From Salegentibacter mishustinae (lineage in GTDB: Bacteria; Bacteroidota; Bacteroidia; Flavobacteriales; Flavobacteriaceae): 64,000 bases of DNA. Made by a program: the position numbers and the translations under genes. Positions 8,449 to 18,214 of the stretch are shown here, one piece after another. The stretch is taken from NCBI RefSeq assembly GCF_002900095.1, contig NZ_LLKN01000002.1, positions 620,001 through 684,000 of the forward strand, written 5' to 3'. The number at the start of each line of letters is the position of its first letter. Within the stretch, counting starts at the first letter, position 1. The notes below the pieces were generated by a model that made no database searches, had not been told where the DNA came from, and saw nothing but the letters and a program-made list of their open reading frames with translations.

Positions 8449-9216
8449 ATGAAAAAACTAAGGTTACCATTATTGATGTTACTGGCAGCATTTGTTTTTA
8501 CTTCCTGCCAGGATGAAAAAAAGACTGAAACTGCCCAGGAACAAAACCAGGATGAAAGGGTAGAAGAAGGAGTGGTGGAGAGTATTCTTACCGCTGAAGA
8601 GCAGGCCGATATGACGCCGCAAGAAATTATAGGAAGACTTAAAAAAGGGAACGAGAATTTTGTAAATAATAACCTTACCCAACGTGATCATTCGGCACAA
8701 CGTAGAAAAGCAATGATTGGTCAGTATCCAAAAGCGATAGTACTTTCTTGTGTAGACAGCCGTGTACCGGTAGAAGATGTTTTCGACCTGGGAATTGGTG
8801 ATATTTTTGTAGCCAGGGTAGCCGGGAATATCGAAAACGAAGATATTGTTGGCTCTATGGAATTTGCCACTGCAGTGGCAGGTTCAAAAGTAGTGATCGT
8901 AATGGGCCATACGGCCTGTGGTGCAGTAAAATCTGCCATAGACCAGGTAGATGCAAAATCGATGAACATGAATTCCCTGGCCGATCTGTTAGACGAAATT
9001 CAACCTGCCGTGGAAGAAACCGAGCTTGATGGAGAGCGTAATGCTAAAAATACAGAATTCACCAATAAGGTGATCAAAACAAATGCGATGCGTACTGTAG
9101 AGAATATTCGTGAAGCCTCTCCTACCCTTGCTAAAATGGAAAATGAAGGTAAGATCATGATCGTTTCGGCAGTTTATGATATGGAAAGCGGGGTTGTAGA
9201 TTTTCACAACAACTAA
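8449..9216 (+). CDS. Exported beta-class carbonic anhydrase lipoprotein, 255 aa
   Basis: The enzyme interconverts CO2 and bicarbonate. The zinc site and catalytic residues are visible: Cys101, Asp103 and Arg105 in SCVDSRVP, then His154 and Cys157 in GHTACGAVK. The ATG at 8449 is chosen because it gives a lipoprotein signal (LLAAFVFTSC, Cys at about 23); the open frame upstream overlaps the preceding gene. An acidic, Gln/Glu-rich linker (about 24-45) precedes the enzyme domain. Most bacterial beta enzymes are cytoplasmic, so a lipid-anchored periplasmic or surface form is less common. A strong terminator follows at 9258. Confidence 0.92.
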   Translation: MKKLRLPLLMLLAAFVFTSCQDEKKTETAQEQNQDERVEEGVVESILTAEEQADMTPQEIIGRLKKGNENFVNNNLTQRDHSAQRRKAMIGQYPKAIVLSCVDSRVPVEDVFDLGIGDIFVARVAGNIENEDIVGSMEFATAVAGSKVVIVMGHTACGAVKSAIDQVDAKSMNMNSLADLLDEIQPAVEETELDGERNAKNTEFTNKVIKTNAMRTVENIREASPTLAKMENEGKIMIVSAVYDMESGVVDFHNN

Positions 9217-9257
9217 TCTTTTCTAAAAATAGAAATATTTTAAAACGCTTTATATGA

Positions 9258-9291
9258 AATAACAGAAGAGAATTCTCTTCTGTTATTTTTT
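9258..9291. terminator. Bidirectional intrinsic terminator
   Basis: Bases 9258-9287 are a perfect 30-base palindrome (arm AATAACAGAAGAGAA), followed by T-rich sequence. It serves the carbonic anhydrase gene and possibly the convergent YitT gene. Confidence 0.85.
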
Positions 9292-9355
9292 TGAATACTT
9301 ATAAAATATATCGATTTCAATTGGTAATCAATTCTTCATAAGAACTCTCGTAAAA

Positions 9356-10267
9356 CTATATTTCAATGTTATTTTCCTGAAATAAGGTAGGAGACAACTG
9401 CCTTTGCTTTCTGCGGGTAAGATATTTTCTTAAGACTCCTCCCGAGACTTTGTTCACATCAAATTCAATAACAAAGGCGTCTTTATCTACCTTTTTTAAT
9501 ACCCGGTAAACCTTTTTTGTATCGATCCTGTTCACCACCGTATGTATAATCTCAAGATTTTGCTTTTCTCCCTGGCTTCCATAACCCTTAGTACCCTGAT
9601 AGATGGTCATTCCCTGCCCGATATCTTTTAGTAGTGTCTTTTGCATTTCCCCCGATTTGGAGGTCACTATCATAAGGCCCACATAATCCTCAAAGCCCTC
9701 CAGTATAAGATCGATAGTTTTTGCCGTAATAATATAAGTGAGTACAGAATACATTGCCACTTCTAGCGAGAATAAAAAGCCGGCTAAAAGGAAAAGCACC
9801 ACGTTAAACCAAAAAATTATTAGGCCAATGGAAATTCCTGTTCGTTCGTTGACGAATATTCCAAGAATTTCCGACCCGTCCAGCACCGATCCATTTTTAA
9901 TAGCGATCCCAATTCCTGCGCCTAAGAATAGCCCGCCAAAAATGGAGATAAGCAGTTTATCGTCTGTGATGGGCTGAAAATTTTCAAAATGAATTACGAG
10001 AGATAATATCAAGACAGATATTAGCGACCTTATCACTATTCTTTTAGAAACCGTGAACCAGCCAATTACAAAAAATGGAATACTAATAACCGGAAGAATT
10101 ATGGAGATTTCGAACCCGGTAATTTTATTCAATAAGATCGAGATTCCGGTTACTCCGCCATCTAGAAAACCATTTGGAAGGAGAAAGGCTTTAAGGCCTA
10201 TACTTGCTAGCACTATAGCAATGGCGAGTTGAAAAAATTCCCAGAAAATTATTGGTTTTATTTTCAT
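9356..10267 (-). CDS. YitT family membrane protein with DUF2179 domain, 303 aa
   Basis: The N-terminal two thirds hold about five to six membrane helices, with the family motif SIGLKAFLLPNGFLDGGVTG near residues 22-41 and a glycine-rich FGGLFLGAGIGIAI segment. Residues about 205-285 are the cytoplasmic DUF2179 domain (GLMIVTSK, GYGSQGEKQ, VVNRIDTKKVY). YitT proteins are widespread and their substrate is not settled. The gene is alone on the minus strand. A possible -7 box for it (TATATTTG on the minus strand) lies at 10494-10501. Confidence 0.9.
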   Translation of the reverse strand: MKIKPIIFWEFFQLAIAIVLASIGLKAFLLPNGFLDGGVTGISILLNKITGFEISIILPVISIPFFVIGWFTVSKRIVIRSLISVLILSLVIHFENFQPITDDKLLISIFGGLFLGAGIGIAIKNGSVLDGSEILGIFVNERTGISIGLIIFWFNVVLFLLAGFLFSLEVAMYSVLTYIITAKTIDLILEGFEDYVGLMIVTSKSGEMQKTLLKDIGQGMTIYQGTKGYGSQGEKQNLEIIHTVVNRIDTKKVYRVLKKVDKDAFVIEFDVNKVSGGVLRKYLTRRKQRQLSPTLFQENNIEI

Positions 10268-10693
10268 AGAAGTAATCAGACCTAAATTACCATTTCTGGC
10301 TTTTCGATTGCCGCTATTGTTTTAAATAATTCATTTAAAGATATGATAAATACTTTTTTACAAGATCGACAGGTGTGATATTTTTGAGTATAAGCTTTTA
10401 TTTATCGTATAGAATATAACTTTTCAACAGAGCAAGGGTTAAAAAGTATTTTTTAAAAGCAATTAATTTCCTAAGGAATTAAATCCGTATTTTCAAATAT
10501 AGATTCGCATGGTTTATTAACCACTCTCAAAGGCGCAAGATCAAAAGATATTGAAATGAAAAGGATAAAATCGTTTATACTGTACAAAACTTAACCGGCA
10601 TACTTTAATCGAAAATTGCAACAATGATTTTCTAAAAATATTCTTCTTAGTAAAAGCCCATATTATTTAGTAATTTCCGTTTTTTGCTAAACT
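10268..10693. other. 426-base spacer between divergent YitT and PUL regulator genes
   Basis: No gene is visible. It contains a TATTTTTG box on the plus strand at 10379-10386 (about 310 bases before the regulator start), a TATATTTG box on the minus strand at 10494-10501, and an odd palindrome TTCCTAAGGAA close to the latter. These could be the divergent promoters but the distances are long. Confidence 0.35.
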
Positions 10694-13462
10694 ATGCGTT
10701 TACTAGCCTTCTTTTTATTTTTTAGTTTCAGCCTGTTTGCGCAGGAATTACCTCCAATAACCAATTTTGATCCCGGTATTTATAATGCTGGCAATCAAAA
10801 CTGGATGATTTCCCAGGCGCCTAATAATCATATTTATGTGGCCAATAACCTGGGACTGCTCAGCTTTAACGGGGAGCAATGGAATCTTCATAAAGTTCCT
10901 AATGCAAGTGCAGTTCGCTCGGTTTTGGCCCAGGAAGATAGGATCTACACCGGTTCTTATATGGATTTTGGCTTTTGGGAACACAGTAAAAAAGGGGAGC
11001 TAACCTACACCAGTCTTACTGATCTTTCTAAAGAGGAGATTTTGGATGGCGAACAATTTTGGCATATTGCTGCCTTAGAAGAATACATAGTTTTTCAAAG
11101 TTTACGCAGACTGTATAGCTACAATAAAAAAACCGGTCAGTTAAGTACAATTACCGCCGGCGATATTATTTCGAATTTATTTAGGGTAGACAATAAGTTA
11201 TACTACCAGGTAGCCGAAGATGGTTTATACGCTATAGATAATGGTGTAATAGAACGCGTGATTACCAATGCCGAAATTGAAGATAAACCCATTATTGGAC
11301 TGTTCCCTTTCGAGGAAAATAAAATGCTGGCTGTCACCCGAGATGACGGACTTTTTACCATAGAAGGGAATACCTGGCGGCCTTACCAATTCGAAAACTA
11401 TCCAATAGAGGAAAGTATTTTTACCGCGCAATTACTCGAGGATAAAACATTGGTGTTGGGCAGCATTGGTGATGGTTTACATGTTTATAACCTAGAAACT
11501 TCCCTGAAATACCAATTGTTACAACCGGTGATTAATAACAACACTGTTTTATCAATAATGGAAGATAAAGCAGGTAATATTTGGGGCGGCCTGGACAATG
11601 GTTTGGTGCTTATTAATCGCAAAAGTCCGTTTAAATTGTTTACAGATATCTACGGAAAAGTAGGTACGGTTTATTCCAGCTACCAATTCCAGGATCATTT
11701 ATATTTAGGTACTAACCAGGGCTTATATGTGAGCAATGATACTTCTAAAGACTATGAACTTATTCCCGGCACCAGCGGGCAGGTTTGGAGTATTAATGAA
11801 ATAAACGGAAAATTATTCGCCGGTCACGATCGTGGGGTTTTCGCGATAAAGGGTAATACTGCTAATCATATTTTTGATGGTCAGGGTGTTTGGGAAATTA
11901 AGGAATTCAAGAACGGGTTGCTCCAGGGACATTACGATGGAATTAGTTTTTGGGAAGATGGCAAATTTGAAAAAGACCCGAAGTATTTGGCTAATTTCGA
12001 TCTTTCTTCACGTAACCTTATAGTTGAAAATGATTCGATAATTTGGGTGGGCCACGATCACAAAGGAATTTTTAAGCTGAAAATTGATACTGAGGTCAGG
12101 GAAGTAAAAAGTAAAGAAAATTATAACGTATCCTATCAGGGCGGGATGGGCTTAAAAGTATTTCAGTTCAATGATTCTATATATTATTCTACTGAAGATG
12201 AAATTTATAAATATGATCCTTCCAAAAATAAATTCCTTCAGGAGAACAATTTAAACGCGCTTATAGAGGAACCTCGAATTACTGGAATTTCTGAAGTTTT
12301 GCCAGACAATACCTGGTGGAGTTTTGGCAAAGAAAATCTTGTTTATGTAACCAGGGACGCATTTCAGGATAGATTAAGTGCAAAGTCGGTAGCAATTCCT
12401 ATAGAATATAGAAGTATAGCAAAAGGATTTGAGAATATTTCGCTAATTGGTGAACGCGAGTACTTGGTGGGATCTAATTTAGGATATACTATTTTTTCTA
12501 CGCCTTTAGATCTTCCAGAGATGGAGAAACTTAGTATTAATAAGGTTTCTACGGCTAGTTTAGAGAATAATTTCAGCAGTCATGGATTACAGCTCGAGAA
12601 TCTGGAATTACCCAATGCCGAAAATAATATCAATTTTGAATTCAGTATTCCTGTTTACTCTAAACTTACAAAACCGGTTTACAGCTATAGAATTAACGGC
12701 TTTAGTAAGGGTTGGAGCGATTGGCAAACCAATGGGAGTGCTACTTTTGAAAATATGCCATCGGGCGATTATGTTTTTGAAGTAAGAGGTAAATACAATA
12801 ATAAAATTAGCGAGATCGCTTCCTATACTTTTAGTATTGCTCTGCCCTGGTATGCTACTACCACTGCAATAATTATTTACATTCTGTTGTTTCTACTGCT
12901 CATTTTTATCCTGCATAAAATTTATACAGGATATTTCCGAAAACAACGCAACAGGTTGATGGAGCGTAACCGCAAGAAAATTGAAATTAAGCAGTTAGAA
13001 TCCCAGCAGGAGATAATCACGCTTCAAAATCAAAAGTTAGAGTCAGATATGGCATCTAAAAACCGGGAACTCGCTGCTTCTACGATGAACCTGATTAAAA
13101 AGAATGAATTTTTAAATGAACTGAAGAAAAGATTGACTTCAGCAAAAAATGAAGATGATATCCAAAAAGTTATTTCAGTAATCAATAAAAATATTGCCGA
13201 AAAAGATAACTGGAAACTGTTTAAAGAGGCCTTTGATAATGCCGATAAAGATTTCCTTCAATCGGTAAAAGAAGCACATCCAAACCTTACTTCCAACGAT
13301 CTTAAACTTTGCGCTTATTTAAGGTTGAATTTATCTTCAAAAGAGATTGCTCCATTGCTAAATATTTCGGTGCGAAGTGTCGAAATAAAACGATATCGTT
13401 TGCGTAAAAAGATGGATTTAGACCATGATCAGGGTTTAGTGGAGTACATCCTCAAGTTTTGA
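10694..13462 (+). CDS. Membrane-spanning sensor/HTH transcription regulator of the PUL, 922 aa
   Basis: It has a signal peptide (1-17, ending FSLFAQ), then a long periplasmic beta-propeller sensor of the two-component-regulator-propeller type (about 20-640), a Y_Y_Y-like Ig domain (about 655-715; YSYRINGFSKGWSDW), one membrane helix (about 719-745), a coiled coil (about 755-830) and a C-terminal helix-turn-helix of LuxR type (about 869-915; LSSKEIAPLLNISVRSVEIK). There is no kinase domain, so this is a one-component relative of the hybrid two-component systems that control glycan loci. Its place just upstream of susC makes it the likely activator responding to a beta-glucan oligosaccharide; this is inference from context. 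Confidence 0.88.
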   Translation: MRLLAFFLFFSFSLFAQELPPITNFDPGIYNAGNQNWMISQAPNNHIYVANNLGLLSFNGEQWNLHKVPNASAVRSVLAQEDRIYTGSYMDFGFWEHSKKGELTYTSLTDLSKEEILDGEQFWHIAALEEYIVFQSLRRLYSYNKKTGQLSTITAGDIISNLFRVDNKLYYQVAEDGLYAIDNGVIERVITNAEIEDKPIIGLFPFEENKMLAVTRDDGLFTIEGNTWRPYQFENYPIEESIFTAQLLEDKTLVLGSIGDGLHVYNLETSLKYQLLQPVINNNTVLSIMEDKAGNIWGGLDNGLVLINRKSPFKLFTDIYGKVGTVYSSYQFQDHLYLGTNQGLYVSNDTSKDYELIPGTSGQVWSINEINGKLFAGHDRGVFAIKGNTANHIFDGQGVWEIKEFKNGLLQGHYDGISFWEDGKFEKDPKYLANFDLSSRNLIVENDSIIWVGHDHKGIFKLKIDTEVREVKSKENYNVSYQGGMGLKVFQFNDSIYYSTEDEIYKYDPSKNKFLQENNLNALIEEPRITGISEVLPDNTWWSFGKENLVYVTRDAFQDRLSAKSVAIPIEYRSIAKGFENISLIGEREYLVGSNLGYTIFSTPLDLPEMEKLSINKVSTASLENNFSSHGLQLENLELPNAENNINFEFSIPVYSKLTKPVYSYRINGFSKGWSDWQTNGSATFENMPSGDYVFEVRGKYNNKISEIASYTFSIALPWYATTTAIIIYILLFLLLIFILHKIYTGYFRKQRNRLMERNRKKIEIKQLESQQEIITLQNQKLESDMASKNRELAASTMNLIKKNEFLNELKKRLTSAKNEDDIQKVISVINKNIAEKDNWKLFKEAFDNADKDFLQSVKEAHPNLTSNDLKLCAYLRLNLSSKEIAPLLNISVRSVEIKRYRLRKKMDLDHDQGLVEYILKF

Positions 13463-13507
13463 GCACTTAACATTTAACCATTTTACCACAACATCGCCTC
13501 AACATTC

Positions 13508-13662
13508 TTGTTAAAAGCCCTAAAATCAATACTTCAAGTGATTTTTTTTGAAACTGCGTAATCTTCGGTTTCAGAGCGCTATAATAACAAATTCGTAAAA
13601 TTTTCTCCTTATAATTTTCATGTTGAAGTATTGTAAAGGCGCTTTTTCTATGGCCTTAACAA
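13508..13662. promoter_or_regulatory. Nested inverted repeats upstream of susC
   Basis: The inner arms are CAATACTTCAA (13527-13537) and TTGAAGTATTG (13623-13633), a perfect 11-base match. The outer arms TTGTTAA (13508-13514) and TTAACAA (13656-13662) are also perfect. They bracket the region where the susC promoter should be and are candidate operators for the upstream HTH regulator. No clear TAnnTTTG box is seen. Confidence 0.4.
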
Positions 13663-13700
13663 TTAATTAATAAATTGAATTCGAATTAAAATCTCAACAA

Positions 13701-16700
13701 ATGAATAGAATACTTGTACTAATTTTGTTTTGTATTGGAACCTTTTCCTTGCAAGCACAAAACTTTTCGGTTTCGGGAACCGTAGATGAAGCAGACACCG
13801 GTCTTCCGCTCCCCGGAGTGAACATTATTTTAAAGAATACTACTAATGGTGTGGTAACCGATTTTGACGGTAATTATACCATTAATAATATTGCGGCTGG
13901 AGATGTTCTGGTTTTTTCTTATGTAGGTTTTTTACCGCAGGAAATAACCGTAGGGGAAAATCAAACAGAAATTAATGTTAGTTTAAATACAGATTCTGCT
14001 GCTTTAGATGAAGTGGTGGTAATTGGTTATGGAACGCAGCAAAAGAAAGATATTACAGGAGCTGTTTCGGTAGTATCAAATGAAACTATTGAGCAGCTTA
14101 ATCCTATTAAGGTAGAACAAGCCTTGCAGGGTACTGCGGCTGGGGTTAATGTAACACCATCTTCTGGTGCACCCGGTGCAGGTATTAATATTAATATTCG
14201 TGGTATTGCTTCCAATAGTGAAAATGGACCGCTTGTACTTATAGACGGTTACCAGGGAGATTTAAATACTATTAACCCTAACGATATAGAATCTATTTCT
14301 ATTCTAAAGGATGCTCAGGCTGCTATTTATGGTATTGCCGGTGCTAACGGGGTTGTTTTGGTAACTACTAAATCTGGTAAAAAGAATACCGCTCCTACTA
14401 TACAATATGATGCTTACGTAGGGGTTCAGGAAACTTCAAGAGAACTTCCTTTACTTAATGCTACAGAATATGGTTTGCTTTTAAATGAAAGCTATGCCAA
14501 TAACGGACAGGCTTTACCATTTCCAAATGTTAGTGAATTAGGTAGAGGTACAAATTTTCAGGAAGAAGTTTTTGATACTTCTCCAATTATGAGTCATAAC
14601 CTTACCTTAAATGGAGGTTCAGAAAAAGTAACTTACTCTTTTGGGGTTTCGCACCTTGACCAGGAAGGAATTATTGGCGCTAAAAAATCTGATTTCCAAA
14701 GAAGCACCGCCAGGTTTAATATTGGGGTAGATATTTCAGATGCATTCACTTTTACCGGGAATACTATTTATACAAGTATAGACAGGAGATCAATAAACGA
14801 GAACGGTTTAGGATCAGTACTTTTTAACGCACTAAACATTCCACCAACTTTCGGTGTAGATCAGGAAGATGTTAATGGAACCCTGGGGAACGAGATCATT
14901 AACCCGCTTTCGCAAATTGAAAACACTTTTAATGACTATAATCTGAATAAATTCAATGGCTCATTCAGTCTTGATTATATGCCGATAGATGAATTGACAT
15001 TTACCTCAAGAATAGGGTATAGTCTTTCTACTTCAAAAGGAAAAGATTTCGCGCCAATTATAGATTATGGTCCGGGTAAGGTTTTCAATAATGTGCGTAG
15101 TACAGTAAATCAAAATAGAATTAACGATAATTCTTATACGTATGACCTTTTTGGAACTTACGAAAACACTTTTGATGAGACACATCACCTAACAGGAACT
15201 GCCGGTATGACGGTAATTAGAAACTGGGGAGATGGTTTATATGCCACTGGTTATGATGTTCCTAACAATTCATGGGATTTTGCAGATATAAGCTTAACCA
15301 CCGGAACTAATGATGGTTTAAACAACAGTGCTTATAAATATGATATTAGAAAATTATCTTTCTTCGGAAGACTACAATACGATTATAAAGGAAAATACCT
15401 TGTTTCAGGTATGCTTCGTAGAGATGCTTCTACCAGGTTTGGACCAGAAAATCGTGTAGGTTACTTCCCTTCTGCAACTGCAGGTTGGATTCTTTCAGAA
15501 GAAGATTTCTTAAGTGATTCTAACGTGATTTCTTTCTTGAAATTAAGAGGTAGTTTTGGTATTCTTGGTAATGATGAAGCCGGTGGCGCCGAGTTCTACC
15601 GTTCTTTATTAAACGGTGAAGCTACTTATGTTTTAGACGGAAACTTAGTGAACGGTACCGCATTAGGTAGAATTGCCAATCCTGCTTCAGGATGGGAAGA
15701 AGCCGAGAAAACTAATATTGGTATAGATCTAAGACTTTTAAATAACAAAATCGATATATCTGCCGATGTGTTTAGAGAAGATCGTAAAGATCTATTGATT
15801 GCCGGTATTCCTGTTTCAGGAATCTTTGGTGGCGGTGCACCGGGTTCTGGAGCTCCAACCATTAACGCGGGAACTACCCGAAATGAAGGTTTAGAATTTG
15901 CTATAAATTATAAAGAGAATTTTGGAGACGATATTCGAGTTGGAGTTGGTTATAATGCCACTTTCTTAAGAAACGAAGTTACCGAAGTGAATGGAACCGA
16001 GTTCCTTCCAGGCGGGCAATTTGGTGTGGGACAACCACAACCGGCACGTTTCCAGGAAGGTTTCCCAATTGGTTACTTCTACGGATATGAAACTGACGGG
16101 ATCTTCCAAAATCAGGCAGAAGTAGATGCGCATCCTTCACAGGAAACTTTAGGTGCAGCAGCTTCTCCCGGAGATATTCGTTACGTAGACACAAATGGTG
16201 ACGGAGTTATAAATGTAGATGACCGTACTAATATTGGTGATCCTATTCCTACCGCTACAATGGGTCTAAACCTTAATTTTAGCTATAAGAATTTTGATTT
16301 TACCGCTTATACCTACGCTTCTTTAGGAAACGATATGGTAAGAAATTACGAGCGTAATCAACCAAATGTAAATCGTCACGCTTATTATTTAGAAAGATGG
16401 ACAGGGCCGGGAACCAGTAACGAAGTGCCACGTGTAACAACGGGTGCAACTTCTAATGTTGCTTTTTCAGATTTTTATGTGGAAGATGCTTCTTATGCCA
16501 GGCTCCAGAATGTTCAAATAGGTTATAGCCTACCTGAAACATTCCTTGAAAAAACAGGAATTAACCGTTTAAGGATTTACACTTCGGTACAAAACCTTTA
16601 CACATTTACCAATTATAAAGGTTTTGATCCTTCGGCTTCAACCGGGGAAGCCATTGGTGGTGGAATTGACTACGGTTTTTATCCAGTCCCAAGAATTTTC

Positions 16701-16727
16701 CTTGCCGGATTAAACCTTAACTTTTAA
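13701..16727 (+). CDS. SusC-like TonB-dependent oligosaccharide transporter, 1008 aa
   Basis: It has a signal peptide (1-20, ending SLQAQ), a carboxypeptidase-regulatory-like domain (about 22-95; LPGVNIILK, VTDFDGNYTI, YVGFLPQEI), the TonB-box/plug junction (DEVVVIGYGTQQKKDITGAV, about 105-124), the plug with IRGIASNSENGPLVLIDG, and a barrel ending LAGLNLNF. This is the full SusC length. It imports oligosaccharides across the outer membrane with the SusD lid encoded 11 bases downstream. The neighbouring GH16 and GH3 enzymes point to a beta-1,3-glucan (laminarin-type) substrate, which is inference. Confidence 0.96.
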   Translation: MNRILVLILFCIGTFSLQAQNFSVSGTVDEADTGLPLPGVNIILKNTTNGVVTDFDGNYTINNIAAGDVLVFSYVGFLPQEITVGENQTEINVSLNTDSAALDEVVVIGYGTQQKKDITGAVSVVSNETIEQLNPIKVEQALQGTAAGVNVTPSSGAPGAGININIRGIASNSENGPLVLIDGYQGDLNTINPNDIESISILKDAQAAIYGIAGANGVVLVTTKSGKKNTAPTIQYDAYVGVQETSRELPLLNATEYGLLLNESYANNGQALPFPNVSELGRGTNFQEEVFDTSPIMSHNLTLNGGSEKVTYSFGVSHLDQEGIIGAKKSDFQRSTARFNIGVDISDAFTFTGNTIYTSIDRRSINENGLGSVLFNALNIPPTFGVDQEDVNGTLGNEIINPLSQIENTFNDYNLNKFNGSFSLDYMPIDELTFTSRIGYSLSTSKGKDFAPIIDYGPGKVFNNVRSTVNQNRINDNSYTYDLFGTYENTFDETHHLTGTAGMTVIRNWGDGLYATGYDVPNNSWDFADISLTTGTNDGLNNSAYKYDIRKLSFFGRLQYDYKGKYLVSGMLRRDASTRFGPENRVGYFPSATAGWILSEEDFLSDSNVISFLKLRGSFGILGNDEAGGAEFYRSLLNGEATYVLDGNLVNGTALGRIANPASGWEEAEKTNIGIDLRLLNNKIDISADVFREDRKDLLIAGIPVSGIFGGGAPGSGAPTINAGTTRNEGLEFAINYKENFGDDIRVGVGYNATFLRNEVTEVNGTEFLPGGQFGVGQPQPARFQEGFPIGYFYGYETDGIFQNQAEVDAHPSQETLGAAASPGDIRYVDTNGDGVINVDDRTNIGDPIPTATMGLNLNFSYKNFDFTAYTYASLGNDMVRNYERNQPNVNRHAYYLERWTGPGTSNEVPRVTTGATSNVAFSDFYVEDASYARLQNVQIGYSLPETFLEKTGINRLRIYTSVQNLYTFTNYKGFDPSASTGEAIGGGIDYGFYPVPRIFLAGLNLNF

Positions 16728-16738
16728 AAAATCGCACA

Positions 16739-18202
16739 ATGAAGAGATACAATAACATATTCAATAAGATGCTTCTGTTGCTCCTGTTGGCTTTTAGCTT
16801 TGGATGTACCGAAGATTATTTGGATGAAACTGAAGAATACACAATAGATTCAGAAAACTATTTTAATTCTGAAGAAGATTATTATAACGCGATGATTGGC
16901 GTTTATGATATCTTACAATCTACTTATGTAAATGTATTGCTGGGCGAAATTGCTTCAGATAATACCCTAAGTGGAGGTGAAAGCGCCAACGATGTTATAG
17001 GCTTTCAACAAGTAGACGAAATGACGCACACCCCTGTAAACGATAACCTGGACGACGTTTGGGATTGGAATTTTGCCGGGGTACAACGCGCAAACTACGT
17101 TTTGGAATTTCAGGACAAAACAGATTTTGAAGGTCGCGAAATGATTATTGCTGAGGTTCGTTTTTTAAGAGCTTATTTTACTTTTGAATTAGTAAAATGG
17201 TTTGGACCAATTCCAATAAAAGGAGATGAGCGTTTTGTATTGGGAGATGAGACCTCTGTGCCAAGAGCTTCTACCGAAGAAGTTTACGCACAAATTGAAA
17301 GCGATTTACAATTTGCTATAGACAACCTTAATTATACCGCACCAGAAACTGGTAGAGCAACCAAAGGAGCTGCAATGGCTTTGCTTGGTAAAGCGCATTT
17401 ATATCAGGAAGAATTTGATGAAGCTGCAAATGTATTGACAGATTTGATCGAAAATGGTCCTTACGCTTTAGCAGATTTTGATACTCTTTTCTTACAGGAA
17501 GGCGAGAATAACGAAGAATCTGTTTTTGAAGTACAGTATACAGGTGAAGAAGGAGCAGGTTTTGGATGTTTACAGTGTAGTGAAGGTAACGTAGCCGTAG
17601 GTTTCCAGGGAATAAGAAATTATTCGGGTCCTGTTTTTGAACCTGGTTTCAGTTTTAATGTTCCTACTCAAGAAGCTTACGATATGTTTACTGAAGATGA
17701 TATCAGGAGAGAGCCTTCTATTTTAGATATAGAAGCCTGGGCAGCCGAAACTGGCGCAACTTATGCCGAAGGTTATAAGCATACCGGTTATTTTAACCGA
17801 AAGTATCTTCCAAGAGAAAATGATAACGTAGGTGATGCTAACCTTACCCAGCCTAATAATTACCGCTCTATTCGTTACGCCGATGTGTTATTGATGGCTG
17901 CTGAAGCCCTGAACCGTGGTGGAATAGACGATAGTGAGGCTAGAACTTACCTTAATGTAGTTCGTGAGAGAGCAGGATTAGATAGCGTAGATGCCGCAGG
18001 AAATGCTCTTACCGAAATTATCTACGAAGAAAGAAGAAAAGAATTAGTAGGCGAAGGTCACCGTTTCTTTGATTTGGTAAGAACCGGCAGAGCCGCAGAT
18101 AACATTGAAGGATTTACTGCAGGGAAAAACGAACTTTTCCCTATTCCGTTAGAAGAAATAGAATTTTCTCAGGGTAACTGGGAGCAAAATCCGGGATACT
18201 AA
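16739..18202 (+). CDS. SusD-like (RagB/SusD) surface glycan-binding lipoprotein, 487 aa
   Basis: The lipoprotein signal ends LAFSFGC (Cys at about 23). The SusD-like N-terminal region (about 25-220; YFNSEEDYYNAMIGVYD, LRAYFTFELVKWFGPIP) and the C-terminal RagB/SusD domain (YADVLLMAAEALNR, IIYEERRKELVGEGHRFFDL) are both complete. It forms the hinged lid of the SusC transporter and captures oligosaccharides at the cell surface. It ends QGNWEQNPGY, a classic SusD finish. It is co-transcribed with its neighbours, with 11- and 12-base gaps. Confidence 0.96.
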   Translation: MKRYNNIFNKMLLLLLLAFSFGCTEDYLDETEEYTIDSENYFNSEEDYYNAMIGVYDILQSTYVNVLLGEIASDNTLSGGESANDVIGFQQVDEMTHTPVNDNLDDVWDWNFAGVQRANYVLEFQDKTDFEGREMIIAEVRFLRAYFTFELVKWFGPIPIKGDERFVLGDETSVPRASTEEVYAQIESDLQFAIDNLNYTAPETGRATKGAAMALLGKAHLYQEEFDEAANVLTDLIENGPYALADFDTLFLQEGENNEESVFEVQYTGEEGAGFGCLQCSEGNVAVGFQGIRNYSGPVFEPGFSFNVPTQEAYDMFTEDDIRREPSILDIEAWAAETGATYAEGYKHTGYFNRKYLPRENDNVGDANLTQPNNYRSIRYADVLLMAAEALNRGGIDDSEARTYLNVVRERAGLDSVDAAGNALTEIIYEERRKELVGEGHRFFDLVRTGRAADNIEGFTAGKNELFPIPLEEIEFSQGNWEQNPGY

Positions 18203-18214
18203 AACATTAGAATT

